Numbered from the stretch's first letter, positions 1 to 5,681 are shown. The stretch: 5,941 nt of DNA from Acidobacteriota bacterium (GCA_021814355.1 JAKAIJ010000167.1:1-5941); one strand, 5' to 3'. The notes: generated from the letters alone by a model not told the origin. Numbers and translations are program-made.

Positions 1-595
1 GGAGGAGCTTGAAGGCCTCCTTGGTGAGGTCGTTGCCCTTGGCGTCCTCCTCGCCGATGGAGAGCAGCGCGATCCGCGGCTCCTCGATCCGGAGCATCTG
101 GGAGGCGAAGATGCTGCCCATGACCGCGAACTGGAGCAGGTGGGCGGGCTTGCAGTCGCTGTTGGCCCCGACGTCCAGAAGGAGCGACGCCCCCCGGCGG
201 TGGGGAAGCCAGGTGGCAAGGGCGGGGCGCTCCACCGCCTCGATGCCGCCGACGACGAGCTTGGCCGTGGCCATGGCCGCCCCGGTGTTGCCCGCGGAGA
301 CCAGGGCGTGGGCCTCGCCGGCCCGCACCAGGTCCGCGGCCACCCGGAGGGAGCTACGCCGCTTCTTGCGGATGGGGGTCATGGGGGGGTCGTCCATGGC
401 GACGACCTCCTCGGCGTGGACGATGGGAAGGAGCCCCGGAGCCTTGGCCTTCTCGAGCTGGGCCTTCAGCCGGGGCTCGTCGCCCACCAGGACGGTCTCC
501 ACGCCGAAGCGGCGGTGCGCCTCGACGGCCCCCAGGACCTCGGCGAGGGGGGCGTGGTCGCCGCCCATCGCGTCCAGGGCGATGCGGATGGCCAT
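1..595 (-). CDS. plsX: Phosphate acyltransferase PlsX (3' end cut by window)
   Basis: PlsX converts acyl-ACP to acyl-phosphate, the donor used by PlsY to start glycerophospholipid synthesis; it is a soluble, membrane-associated enzyme. The 198 visible residues begin with the family signature MAIRIALDAMGGDHAP. They continue with SAGNTGA at residues 100-106, LLDVGANSDCKP at 139-150 and a GEEDAKGNDLTKEAF block at 181-195, all typical PlsX landmarks in the right order. The usual length is about 330-350 residues, so roughly the last 40% lies beyond position 1. The ATG at 595-593 is 7 nt after the rpmF stop, and a GGAGAGG element in the rpmF tail serves as Shine-Dalgarno, so translation is probably coupled to rpmF. 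The yceD-rpmF-plsX order is a widely conserved operon, usually followed by fab genes. Confidence 0.97.
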   Translation of the reverse strand, partial: MAIRIALDAMGGDHAPLAEVLGAVEAHRRFGVETVLVGDEPRLKAQLEKAKAPGLLPIVHAEEVVAMDDPPMTPIRKKRRSSLRVAADLVRAGEAHALVSAGNTGAAMATAKLVVGGIEAVERPALATWLPHRRGASLLLDVGANSDCKPAHLLQFAVMGSIFASQMLRIEEPRIALLSIGEEDAKGNDLTKEAFKLL

Positions 596-602
596 CGGCG
601 GC

Positions 603-785
603 TCAGGCCTCTCCGACCTTCACCACCTCGCGGCCGTCGTAATGGCCGCAGGCGGGGCAGACCCGGTGGGGCTGCCTCTTCTCGTGACAGCTCGGGCACT
701 CCACGACCTGGGGCAGGCTGATCGCGTCGTGGGTGCGGCGCTTGTCGCGGCGCGTCTTGGAGTGGCGTCGCTTGGGATTCGGCAT
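603..785 (-). CDS. rpmF: 50S ribosomal protein L32
   Basis: This is a 60-residue bL32 protein of the large ribosomal subunit. The N-terminus PNPKRRHSKTRRDKRRTH is the basic, rRNA-binding tail of the family. The C-terminal half carries a complete zinc ribbon, C30-x2-C33 and C43-x2-C46 (VECPSC and HRVCPACG), so this is the zinc-binding (C+) version. It ends in the usual GREVV motif. The start is fixed by a good AAAGGAG Shine-Dalgarno that overlaps the yceD stop codon. Only 3 nt separate the yceD stop from this ATG, and 7 nt separate this stop from plsX, so all three genes should share one transcript. Nothing about the gene is abnormal. Confidence 0.98.
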   Translation of the reverse strand: MPNPKRRHSKTRRDKRRTHDAISLPQVVECPSCHEKRQPHRVCPACGHYDGREVVKVGEA

Positions 786-788
786 CGG

Positions 789-1313
789 TTACTCCTTTCG
801 GGTGTGGTCGAGGGTCCTCAGGGCGTCCCAGCGGGGGTCCGGCTCGGGGGGGCAGGAGCACCCTCCCCGATTGCGGTCCGCGCCGCACCGGATACAGAGG
901 CCGAGGCACCCGTCGCCGCAGAGGACCTTTTCGGGAAGCTCCAGGTAGAGCTGCTGGGTCACGAGGGCCTCCGGGGTGACGTGGTCCTCCTCCACATAGA
1001 GGTCTTCGGTCTCCTCGAGGGGCACCTCCGTCTCCTCCTCCCGGGGCGGGGCGGCGGAGGCGGGGTAGTAGTTCAGGGAGAAACGGGCCTCGCCGGAGAC
1101 CGGGACGGGGGTCAGGCAACGGCCGCAGGGCATGGTGCCCCGGTAGGGGAACGACCCCCGGAGGTGGCAGCCGCCCTGGATCGGGGCCGCGGTCACCTCC
1201 AGCACCGTCGCCTCCACCGAGGCGCTGTAGCTGTAGCCGAGGTCCAACACTTGGGCAGCCACCGGTTCCTCGAAGCGGGTCTCCTTGGCGATCTCTGCGA
1301 AGACGATTTTCAT
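789..1313 (-). CDS. yceD: YceD / DUF177 family protein
   Basis: This 174-residue protein belongs to the DUF177 (YceD) family, which almost always precedes rpmF. The family has been linked to 23S rRNA accumulation or ribosome assembly, but its biochemical function is not settled. The sequence shows the two family cysteine clusters: C63-x2-C66 in MPCGRCLTPV, and a C-terminal block C132, C136, C140, C143, C152, C154 in the pattern CGDGCLGLCIRCG followed by GGCSC. It ends with the typical PDPRWDALRTL segment. An acidic linker lies at about residues 91-111. The cysteines suggest a metal-binding fold. I chose the ATG at 1313 (MKIVF) because it matches the usual family N-terminus. In-frame extension to 1361 would run back into the predicted promoter. 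The Shine-Dalgarno is weak (GGGG, 5 nt upstream). First gene of the yceD-rpmF-plsX operon. Confidence 0.93.
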   Translation of the reverse strand: MKIVFAEIAKETRFEEPVAAQVLDLGYSYSASVEATVLEVTAAPIQGGCHLRGSFPYRGTMPCGRCLTPVPVSGEARFSLNYYPASAAPPREEETEVPLEETEDLYVEEDHVTPEALVTQQLYLELPEKVLCGDGCLGLCIRCGADRNRGGCSCPPEPDPRWDALRTLDHTRKE

Positions 1314-1351
1314 GACAGCCCCGTCCCCGAACCCTTGTCTACAAGCCTCTG

Positions 1352-1381
1352 ATACTAACACACTTAGCCCTATTCTGTCAA
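1352..1381 (-). promoter_or_regulatory. Sigma70-type promoter of yceD-rpmF-plsX
   Basis: Read on the minus strand there is a perfect -35 TTGACA (1381-1376), an 18-nt spacer and -10 TAGTAT (1357-1352, 4 of 6 consensus). A TG precedes the -10 by one base, making it an extended -10. The predicted transcript start is near 1345, giving a leader of about 30 nt before the yceD ATG. This is the best promoter match in the window. An inverted repeat at 1384-1402 sits 2 bp upstream of the -35 hexamer. Confidence 0.75.
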
Positions 1382-1383
1382 GG

Positions 1384-1402
1384 CGTTCCCGCCCCGGGAA
1401 CG
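1384..1402. repeat. Perfect inverted repeat beside the yceD promoter
   Basis: CGTTCCCG (1384-1391), 3-nt spacer CCC, then CGGGAACG (1395-1402): 8-bp arms with no mismatch. Its position directly upstream of the -35 box of the minus-strand promoter, in a divergent intergenic region, fits a protein operator. It could also form a hairpin in RNA, but there is no T-run, so it is not a standard terminator. I do not recognise the site as that of a known regulator. Confidence 0.55.
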
Positions 1403-1404
1403 GC

Positions 1405-1433
1405 GCGCCGGGGGACAGCTCGCCTCCCGGCGC
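1405..1433. repeat. Second inverted repeat in the divergent region
   Basis: GCGCCGGG (1405-1412) and CCCGGCGC (1426-1433) are perfect 8-bp arms around a 13-nt centre. Two more pairs (one G-T wobble) could extend the stem inwards. It follows the 1384-1402 dyad by 2 bp, so the two form a tandem pair between the yceD and psd promoters. In a GC-rich genome such arms can arise by chance, so a functional role is uncertain. Confidence 0.4.
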
Positions 1434-1463
1434 ACGGCCACACCCTATTTCCGGATAGGCCCT

Positions 1464-1485
1464 TAGGATAAAATAGAAAAGGAGG
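1464..1485 (+). promoter_or_regulatory. Probable psd -10 region and Shine-Dalgarno
   Basis: This is a short A+T-rich island in otherwise GC-rich DNA. It contains two overlapping -10-like hexamers, TAGGAT (1464-1469) and TAAAAT (1469-1474, 5 of 6 consensus), followed by AAAAGGAGG (1477-1485), a near-perfect Shine-Dalgarno 4 nt before the psd ATG at 1490. No convincing -35 lies at the right distance. If TAAAAT is used the leader would be only about 9-10 nt and part of the Shine-Dalgarno would be lost, so TAGGAT is the more workable choice. The Shine-Dalgarno is well supported; the promoter call is weak. Confidence 0.4.
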
Positions 1486-1489
1486 TCCC

Positions 1490-2101
1490 ATGAGGATCCG
1501 CGAAGAGGCCCTGCCGTTCGCCGTCCCCCTACTCGTCCTGGCCGCCGCCCTCGTGGCCCTGGGCCAGGTCTGGCCCGCGCTCCCCCCGGCGGCCCTGGGG
1601 CTCTTCGTGTGCGCCTTCTTCCGGGACCCCGAGCGGGTGTCCACCGTGGACCCGCGGGCCCTCCTCTGCCCCGCCGATGGCCGGGTCTGCCAGGTGGCGC
1701 GGGAGGGGGGGCGGACCAAGATCTCGGTCTTCATGTCCCTCTTCGACGTCCACGTGAACCGGAGCCCGGAGGCCTGCACCGTCTCGGAGATGACCTACAA
1801 CCGGGGGCGGTTCCTCGCGGCCTGGAGCGACAAGGCCTCCTTGGACAACGAGCAGCTCCGCTACCGCCTCGCCACCCCCCGGGGCGAGCTGGAATTGGTT
1901 CAGATCGCCGGCCTTGTCGCCCGCCGCATCGTCCCCTTCGTGGCCGTGGGGGCGGTTCTCGGACGCGGGGAGCGGTTCGGCCTGATCCGGTTCGGCTCCC
2001 GGGTGGACCTCTACGCCCCCGAGGGGGTGGAGGTGCTGGTCCGGGTGGGCCAGCGGGTGCGGGCCGGAGCGACCCCCCTGGCCCTCTGGGGGGCGCCGTG
2101 A
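1490..2101 (+). CDS. psd: Phosphatidylserine decarboxylase proenzyme (short type)
   Basis: Psd decarboxylates phosphatidylserine to phosphatidylethanolamine at the inner membrane. The 203-residue length and motifs match the short, archaeal/deltaproteobacterial-type Psd family. A hydrophobic N-terminal segment (about residues 9-29) anchors the protein. It is followed by FFRDPER (43-49), CPADGRV (60-66), the SLFDVHVNR block with H88, GLVARRIV (141-148) and GERFGLIRFGSRVDLY (160-175). The Gly169-Ser170 bond in FGSR is the expected self-cleavage site. Cleavage would give a beta chain of 169 residues and an alpha chain of 34 residues whose Ser170 becomes the pyruvoyl group. The ATG follows AAAAGGAGG at 1477-1485. 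The stop overlaps the pssA start by 4 nt (GTGA), so the enzyme and its substrate supplier are translationally coupled. Confidence 0.96.
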   Translation: MRIREEALPFAVPLLVLAAALVALGQVWPALPPAALGLFVCAFFRDPERVSTVDPRALLCPADGRVCQVAREGGRTKISVFMSLFDVHVNRSPEACTVSEMTYNRGRFLAAWSDKASLDNEQLRYRLATPRGELELVQIAGLVARRIVPFVAVGAVLGRGERFGLIRFGSRVDLYAPEGVEVLVRVGQRVRAGATPLALWGAP

Positions 2102-2886
2102 ACGGCCTCTCGGGCCTCCGGCGGCCCGTTCCCCTGAAGAAGGGGGTGGCCCTCCTCCCCTCCCTCTTCACCGTGGCCAATATGCTCGCAGGGTATTACG
2201 CCATCGTGGCGGCGACCCACCGGGACTTCGACCTGGCGGTCACCATGGTGGTCATCGCGGGCGTCCTGGACACGCTGGACGGCCGCATCGCCCGGATGAC
2301 CAATACCACGAGTGAGTTCGGCAAGGAGCTGGACTCGCTGAGCGACTTCCTCTCGTTCGGCGTGGCCCCCGCCCTCATCCTCTACCACTGGGGCCTCGGC
2401 GAGATCGGCCGCTGGGGGTGGCTCCTCGCCTTTCTACTCCCGGTGGCGGGCGCCCTGAGGCTGGCCCGCTTCAACGTCCAGAGCAAGTCCCAGGATAAGC
2501 GGTTCTTCGTGGGGCTTCCCATCCCGGCCGCGGCCGCGGCGGCCGTGCTGCCGTTGTACTACCTGCAGGACGGGCAGGACAGCCTGCCCCTCTGGCTCAA
2601 GCGGGCCACGGTCGCCTACGTGGTTATCCTTGCCTGCCTGATGGTGAGCCGGATCCGCTACCACTCGTTCAAGGGGCTGGACGTGCGGGAGCGGCGCCCG
2701 CCGGTCATCGTGTTCGTCCTCGCGGCGCTCTTCGTGCTCGTGTTGGTGAACCACCGGGCGGTTCTTTTGGGGATGGCCGAGATCTACGCGGCCTCCGGGC
2801 CGCTCGGGTGGGGATGGGACCGGCTCTCGGGCCGCAAGGCGGCGCCTCCCTCCGCTGGAGAAGGAGGCGCCGATGGAGGAAGCTGA
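2098..2886 (+). CDS. pssA: CDP-diacylglycerol-serine O-phosphatidyltransferase
   Basis: PssA condenses CDP-diacylglycerol with L-serine to give phosphatidylserine and CMP, the substrate of the adjacent Psd. The 262-residue membrane protein carries the complete CDP-alcohol phosphotransferase signature D58-x2-D61-G62-x2-A65-R66-x8-G75-x3-D79-x3-D83. The type II PssA features RLARFNV (121-127) and FVGLPIPAA (137-145) follow. Several hydrophobic segments are visible (about 28-38, 46-58, 105-120, 143-155, 171-184, 202-217). The reading frame is open far upstream through psd, but the GTG at 2098 overlaps the psd stop (GTGA), has a G-rich Shine-Dalgarno at 2088-2093, and gives the family N-terminus with LLPSLFTVANMLAGYYA. 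The last 18 or so residues are a small, Gly/Ala/Pro-rich tail that looks unstructured; its DNA forms the hairpin at 2841-2871. It overlaps the next gene by 14 nt. Confidence 0.95.
   Translation: MNGLSGLRRPVPLKKGVALLPSLFTVANMLAGYYAIVAATHRDFDLAVTMVVIAGVLDTLDGRIARMTNTTSEFGKELDSLSDFLSFGVAPALILYHWGLGEIGRWGWLLAFLLPVAGALRLARFNVQSKSQDKRFFVGLPIPAAAAAAVLPLYYLQDGQDSLPLWLKRATVAYVVILACLMVSRIRYHSFKGLDVRERRPPVIVFVLAALFVLVLVNHRAVLLGMAEIYAASGPLGWGWDRLSGRKAAPPSAGEGGADGGS
2841..2871 (+). promoter_or_regulatory. Hairpin masking the ribosome binding site of the next gene
   Basis: GGCGCCTCC (2841-2849) pairs perfectly with GGAGGCGCC (2863-2871). Inside this, CTCC (2850-2853) pairs with GGAG (2857-2860) around a GCT loop, leaving only A2861-A2862 bulged: 13 base pairs in 31 nt. 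The 3' arm contains the AAGGAGG Shine-Dalgarno (2861-2867) of the gene starting at 2873, so the site should be occluded unless ribosomes finishing pssA melt the stem. There is no T-run, so a terminator is unlikely. Pairing is read directly from the sequence; the coupling role is inferred. Confidence 0.7.
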
Positions 2887-3835
2887 ACGGCTGAGCGTCG
2901 CCGTTGTGGGGGGCGACCCGCTGGTCGTGGACGCCCTCGGCGGCCACCTCGAGGCGCTGGGCGTCCGGGCGGCCCAGGTGGTCCTGGTGGCGGGGAGCTC
3001 CGAGGCGGCCGCCCTTGACCTAGACGGCGACACCGCCCTCTTCCGCCTGTCGCCGGAGCGCGCCCGCCTCGGGAAATGCGACGTTGTCTTCCTCTGCGCC
3101 GCCGCCCCAGACCTCGCCCGGGACCTGCACGCCTGGGCCCGCGGGGACAACTTCTGGCTCTTCGACCTCTCGGACGGGGTCGCCGAGGGTCCGTGGGTCC
3201 CCCCCGACGCGGGAAGCCCGACCATCAGGGCCGCGGCGCCGGCGCTCTCCGTTCCCGGCTCGGACGCCTTCTGCTGCGCGGCGCTCCTCGCCGCGGTGGA
3301 GGGGTTCGACCCCGGGCCGCTCCAGGTCCACTGCTTCCTCCCGGCGTCGGACCGAGGGACGGCGGGGGTCGAGGAACTCTTCCGCCAGTCCGCGGCGGCG
3401 CTCAACCTCCAGAAGGGGCCCGAGGCGGTCTTCGGCCGCGCGCTCGCCTTCAACCTCTACCCTGAGCTCCGGGCGGAGGAGGCCCCGTTCCGGGCGGCCC
3501 TGGACGGGCTTCTAGGCCGCGGCGTCGAGGCGGTGCGGCTCTGCTTCCGGGCCCCGCTCTTCCACGCACGGGCCCTCTCCCTCCTCCTCCCCGTGTCGAA
3601 CCCCGCGGCCGCCTGCCGCGCCGCCGAGGCGGAGCTGAGGCGCCGCGGATTCAAGATCTCGCGGGGCAGGGTGCCGCCCGCTCCCCTGGACCGGGGCGCG
3701 GACGAGGGAGTGTGGGCGCGCCTCGCCCCGCGGGGAGACGGGTTTCTCTGGGGATGGTTCGTCTACGACGAGCTGAAATCGGGCCGGCCGGCCTTCGCCG
3801 CGCGCCTGCTCGGCGCGCTCGTCGGAAGGGGATGA
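2873..3835 (+). CDS. Aspartate-semialdehyde dehydrogenase-like protein (USG-1-like, probably not catalytic)
   Basis: This 320-residue protein resembles aspartate-semialdehyde dehydrogenase (Asd) along its length, and more closely the Asd-like USG-1 proteins. Visible landmarks: a Rossmann start VAVVGGDPL (9-17; Asd has VAVVGATG), WLFDLSDG (95-102), ASDRGTAGVEELFRQS (158-173), FGRALAFNLYPEL (187-199) and RAPLFHARALSL (226-237). The Asd nucleophile motif NPNC is replaced by VPGSDAFCC (127-135). The usual catalytic glutamine before the SGAG-like segment is replaced (FLPASDRG). The HGH-type motif reads HAR, so the catalytic His appears to be Arg. I infer loss of dehydrogenase activity; the actual role is unknown. 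The ATG at 2873 has AAGGAGG 5 nt upstream and overlaps pssA by 14 nt, so it is the third gene of the psd-pssA operon. It could instead be a divergent Asd using C134 or C135. Confidence 0.8.
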   Translation: MEEAERLSVAVVGGDPLVVDALGGHLEALGVRAAQVVLVAGSSEAAALDLDGDTALFRLSPERARLGKCDVVFLCAAAPDLARDLHAWARGDNFWLFDLSDGVAEGPWVPPDAGSPTIRAAAPALSVPGSDAFCCAALLAAVEGFDPGPLQVHCFLPASDRGTAGVEELFRQSAAALNLQKGPEAVFGRALAFNLYPELRAEEAPFRAALDGLLGRGVEAVRLCFRAPLFHARALSLLLPVSNPAAACRAAEAELRRRGFKISRGRVPPAPLDRGADEGVWARLAPRGDGFLWGWFVYDELKSGRPAFAARLLGALVGRG

Positions 3836-3842
3836 CGCGGCC

Positions 3843-4040
3843 TCAGGCCTTGCTGTCTTCCAGGAGGGGGGTGGCGGTCTCCGCCTCGTCGGCGCCCGGG
3901 GCGTAGACCTCCGGGAACTGCTGGAAGATGCGCAGGCACGGGAGGCCGCAGAAACGCACGGTGTCCCCCGAATAGAGGAAGTCCACGGCACCCCCCTCGG
4001 CCTCGAGTTTTCCTCCGCACACCGGGCAGGCTTCGTGCAT
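3843..4040 (-). CDS. Small YHS/TRASH-like putative metal-binding protein
   Basis: This 65-residue cytosolic protein has C5-x2-C8 (HEACPVCGGKL) followed by a YHS/TRASH-like core: an aromatic-Gly turn (FLYSGDTVRFC, 21-31), C31-x3-C35 and an IFQQFPEVY end (38-46). This matches the general form YxGxxYxFCxxxCxxxFxxxPxxY. The four cysteines probably bind a metal ion such as zinc, copper or another soft metal. Residues 47-65 are an acidic, probably disordered tail. I chose ATG 4040 because GAGGG lies 7 nt upstream; a TTG at 4070 would add ten residues but has no Shine-Dalgarno. The gene is convergent with the USG-1-like gene (7 bp between stops) and divergent from the cation transporter, which suggests a metal-related role. 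The precise function is not known to me. Confidence 0.75.
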   Translation of the reverse strand: MHEACPVCGGKLEAEGGAVDFLYSGDTVRFCGLPCLRIFQQFPEVYAPGADEAETATPLLEDSKA

Positions 4041-4132
4041 GGCGTAGCCCTCGAAATCAAGGGGAAGCAAGAGACGTGCCGCGCCCCGCCCGCCCTTGAA
4101 AGGCCGCCGGCGCTGGATTCCGAAGGACGCCG

Positions 4133-4161
4133 TTCCGCGGCGGGCCCTGGCCCGCCGGGAA
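4133..4161. repeat. Long GC-rich hairpin in the YHS-CDF intergenic region
   Basis: CGGCGGGCC (4138-4146) and GGCCCGCCG (4149-4157) are perfect arms. TTCC (4133-4136) and GGAA (4158-4161) extend them across a single bulged G4137, giving about 12-13 base pairs with a tight central loop. It lies upstream of both divergent genes. Neither strand has a T-run after it, so it is not a standard intrinsic terminator. It could end read-through from the 2873-3835 operon, protect a leader, or act as a protein-binding dyad. Confidence 0.5.
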
Positions 4162-4162
4162 T

Positions 4163-4177
4163 GTTACTATAGGTAAC
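4163..4177. promoter_or_regulatory. Small dyad, possible operator or promoter element
   Basis: GTTACTATAGGTAAC has 5-bp inverted arms GTTAC and GTAAC around TATAG. It is the most A+T-rich spot between the YHS-like gene and the transporter. It contains a -10-like hexamer on both strands (TACTAT on plus, TATAGT on minus), but I see no good -35 partner in either direction. A site for a metal-sensing regulator shared by both genes is possible but unproven. Confidence 0.3.
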
Positions 4178-4242
4178 GCATGGTGTCTGCGGCCGGCGGA
4201 GTTTCTTGGGGTATGATTGAGACCCAGGCCTCGGGAGGGGGG

Positions 4243-5643
4243 ATGAACGAAAAGGCGCGGGTCGCGGCGGGGTCGGTGGCGGTGGCCGCCTTTCTCACCG
4301 GCTCGAAGCTGGCGGTGGGCCTCTTCACGGGCAGCCTCGGCATCCTCTCCGAGGCGGCCCACTCGGGCCTCGACCTGCTCGCCGCCGCCATGACCTGGTT
4401 CGCCGTGAGCGTGGCCGACCGGCCGGCGGATTCCGACCATCCCTACGGCCACCAGAAGATCGAGAGCCTCTCCGCCCTCTTCGAAACCCTCCTGCTGCTC
4501 GTCACCTGCGTCTGGATCCTCTACGAGGCCGCCGAGCGGCTCTTCTTCCGGGCCGTGCCGATCGAGGTGAACGCCTGGAGCTTCGGTGTGATCGTCATGT
4601 CCATCGCCCTGGACTTCACCCGGAGCCGGATGCTCTACCGCGTCGCCAAAAAGACCCACAGCCAGGCCCTCGAAGCGGACGCGCTCCACTTCTCCAGTGA
4701 TATCGCCAGCTCCGCGGTGGTCCTCGTGGGGCTCCTCTTCGCGAAGCTCGGCTTTCCCAAGGCCGACCCCATCGCCGCCTCCGCCGTCGCGATCCTCGTC
4801 TGCGTCATCTGCTTCCGCCTCGGGTGGCGCGCCGTCGAGAAGCTCTCGGATCAGGTCCCCGCGGACCACGTCCGCCGCGCCACCGTCGCGGCGCTGGCGG
4901 TTCCCGGCGTGCTCGGCGTGTCGGCGGTGCGGGTGAGGGAGGCGGGGGACCAGCACTTCGTGGACCTCACGGTGGCGCTCCCGCGGGCCTCGGGCTTCGG
5001 GCGGGCCCACGGCGTCACCGAGGCGGTGGAGACGGCGGTGAAGGCGGCCTTCCGCAAGGCCGACGTGGTGGTCCACGCGGAGCCCGTGGAGACGGAGGCC
5101 GAGGGGCTCTGGGAGCGCGCCCACGCCTTCGCCGAGCGGGAAGGGGCGCGCGTCCACGACCTCACCCTCTACGAGACCCCCGGCGGCGTCGAGCTGGACC
5201 TCCACCTGGAATGGCCCCCAGAGACCCCTTTCGTCCGGGCCCACCAGGCCTCCAGCGGCCTGGAGGCCGCGCTGGCCTCCTCGGACCCCCGCGTCCGGGC
5301 GGTAAACGTCCACCTGGAGCCGCTGGAGAACGGCCCCTCCCTGAGCGAGGACGTGACGGGCGCGAACCGCGAATTCGCGGCAGCGGCGCGGCGCGAGGCC
5401 TGCGCCGTCCCCCCCGTGGTCGCCTGCCGGGAGGTCCGGATCCGGGAGTGGGCGGGCCGCTGGTCGGTGGCCCTCACCTGCGCCCTTCCTGACTCCCTGA
5501 GCCTGCCGGAGGTCCACGCCGCCGCGGACGCGGTCGAGGAGCGGGTCCGCGCCCTCGACGGGAGAGTAGCGCGGGTCAGCATCCACGCGGAGCCGTGCGA
5601 GGGCGTGCCGCCGTCCCTTGACCACCGTCCCGCTTCGGATTAG
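4243..5643 (+). CDS. Cation diffusion facilitator transporter with three C-terminal domains
   Basis: This 466-residue inner-membrane CDF protein exports divalent cations (Zn2+, Fe2+, Mn2+ or similar), normally by proton antiport. The membrane part (about residues 8-200) shows both metal-site motifs: H40-x3-D44 in AAHSGLDLLAA and H149-x3-D153 in DALHFSSDIASS. The loop SDHPYGHQKIESL (64-76) is also typical. The standard dimerising ferredoxin-like C-terminal domain follows at about 208-283, ending HAEPVE. Two more related units follow at about 288-362 (ending HLEPLE) and 371-453 (ending HAEPCE), making the protein about 150 residues longer than the usual CDF of about 300. Cysteines of the soluble part occur only in the third unit (C387, C395, C413, C452). 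The ATG at 4243 was chosen over in-frame starts at 4180 and 4213 because GGGAGG (4233-4238) precedes it and it gives the normal family N-terminus. The metal cannot be named from sequence alone. Confidence 0.93.
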   Translation: MNEKARVAAGSVAVAAFLTGSKLAVGLFTGSLGILSEAAHSGLDLLAAAMTWFAVSVADRPADSDHPYGHQKIESLSALFETLLLLVTCVWILYEAAERLFFRAVPIEVNAWSFGVIVMSIALDFTRSRMLYRVAKKTHSQALEADALHFSSDIASSAVVLVGLLFAKLGFPKADPIAASAVAILVCVICFRLGWRAVEKLSDQVPADHVRRATVAALAVPGVLGVSAVRVREAGDQHFVDLTVALPRASGFGRAHGVTEAVETAVKAAFRKADVVVHAEPVETEAEGLWERAHAFAEREGARVHDLTLYETPGGVELDLHLEWPPETPFVRAHQASSGLEAALASSDPRVRAVNVHLEPLENGPSLSEDVTGANREFAAAARREACAVPPVVACREVRIREWAGRWSVALTCALPDSLSLPEVHAAADAVEERVRALDGRVARVSIHAEPCEGVPPSLDHRPASD

Positions 5644-5646
5644 AGT
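5618..5646 (+). promoter_or_regulatory. Candidate promoter of the tRNA-His-tRNA-Arg unit
   Basis: TTGACC (5618-5623, 5 of 6 for -35), exactly 17 nt, then TAGAGT (5641-5646, 4 of 6 for -10). The predicted start near 5653 is about 28 nt before the tRNA-His gene. The elements lie in the last codons of the transporter gene, and the -10 overlaps its TAG stop, so the tRNAs can be transcribed independently of the transporter. Confidence 0.5.
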
Positions 5647-5681
5647 ATTTCAGCTGGAGAGCCCTGCGGCTGCCCCGCACG

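Noticed and set aside
9..1352. A 447-codon open frame on the plus strand across yceD, rpmF and plsX
   Set aside because: It lies opposite three clearly recognised genes, has no family motif, and long antisense frames are expected in DNA this GC-rich.
1341..1358. Half of a FapR-like operator (TGATACTAA on the plus strand) over the yceD -10
   Set aside because: Only one half-site matches, the partner half-site is missing, it coincides with the -10 element, and FapR is known from Firmicutes.
1609..2097. Upstream extension of the pssA reading frame through psd
   Set aside because: The translated extension is low-complexity Pro/Gly/Arg and overlaps the well-supported psd; the GTG at 2098 with the GTGA overlap is the natural start.
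3836..3849. Palindrome GGCCTCAGGCC between the convergent genes as a bidirectional terminator
   Set aside because: The arms are only 5 bp around one base, too tight to form a hairpin, and there is no T-run on either strand.
4180..4242. Earlier in-frame starts for the CDF transporter (4180, 4213)
   Set aside because: They add 10-21 residues unlike the family N-terminus and lack a Shine-Dalgarno as good as the one before 4243.
4057..5625. A 522-codon open frame on the minus strand opposite the CDF transporter
   Set aside because: Its composition (Gly/Arg/His/Asp/Glu-rich, no motif) is that of an antisense shadow; the plus-strand transporter has conserved metal-site motifs.
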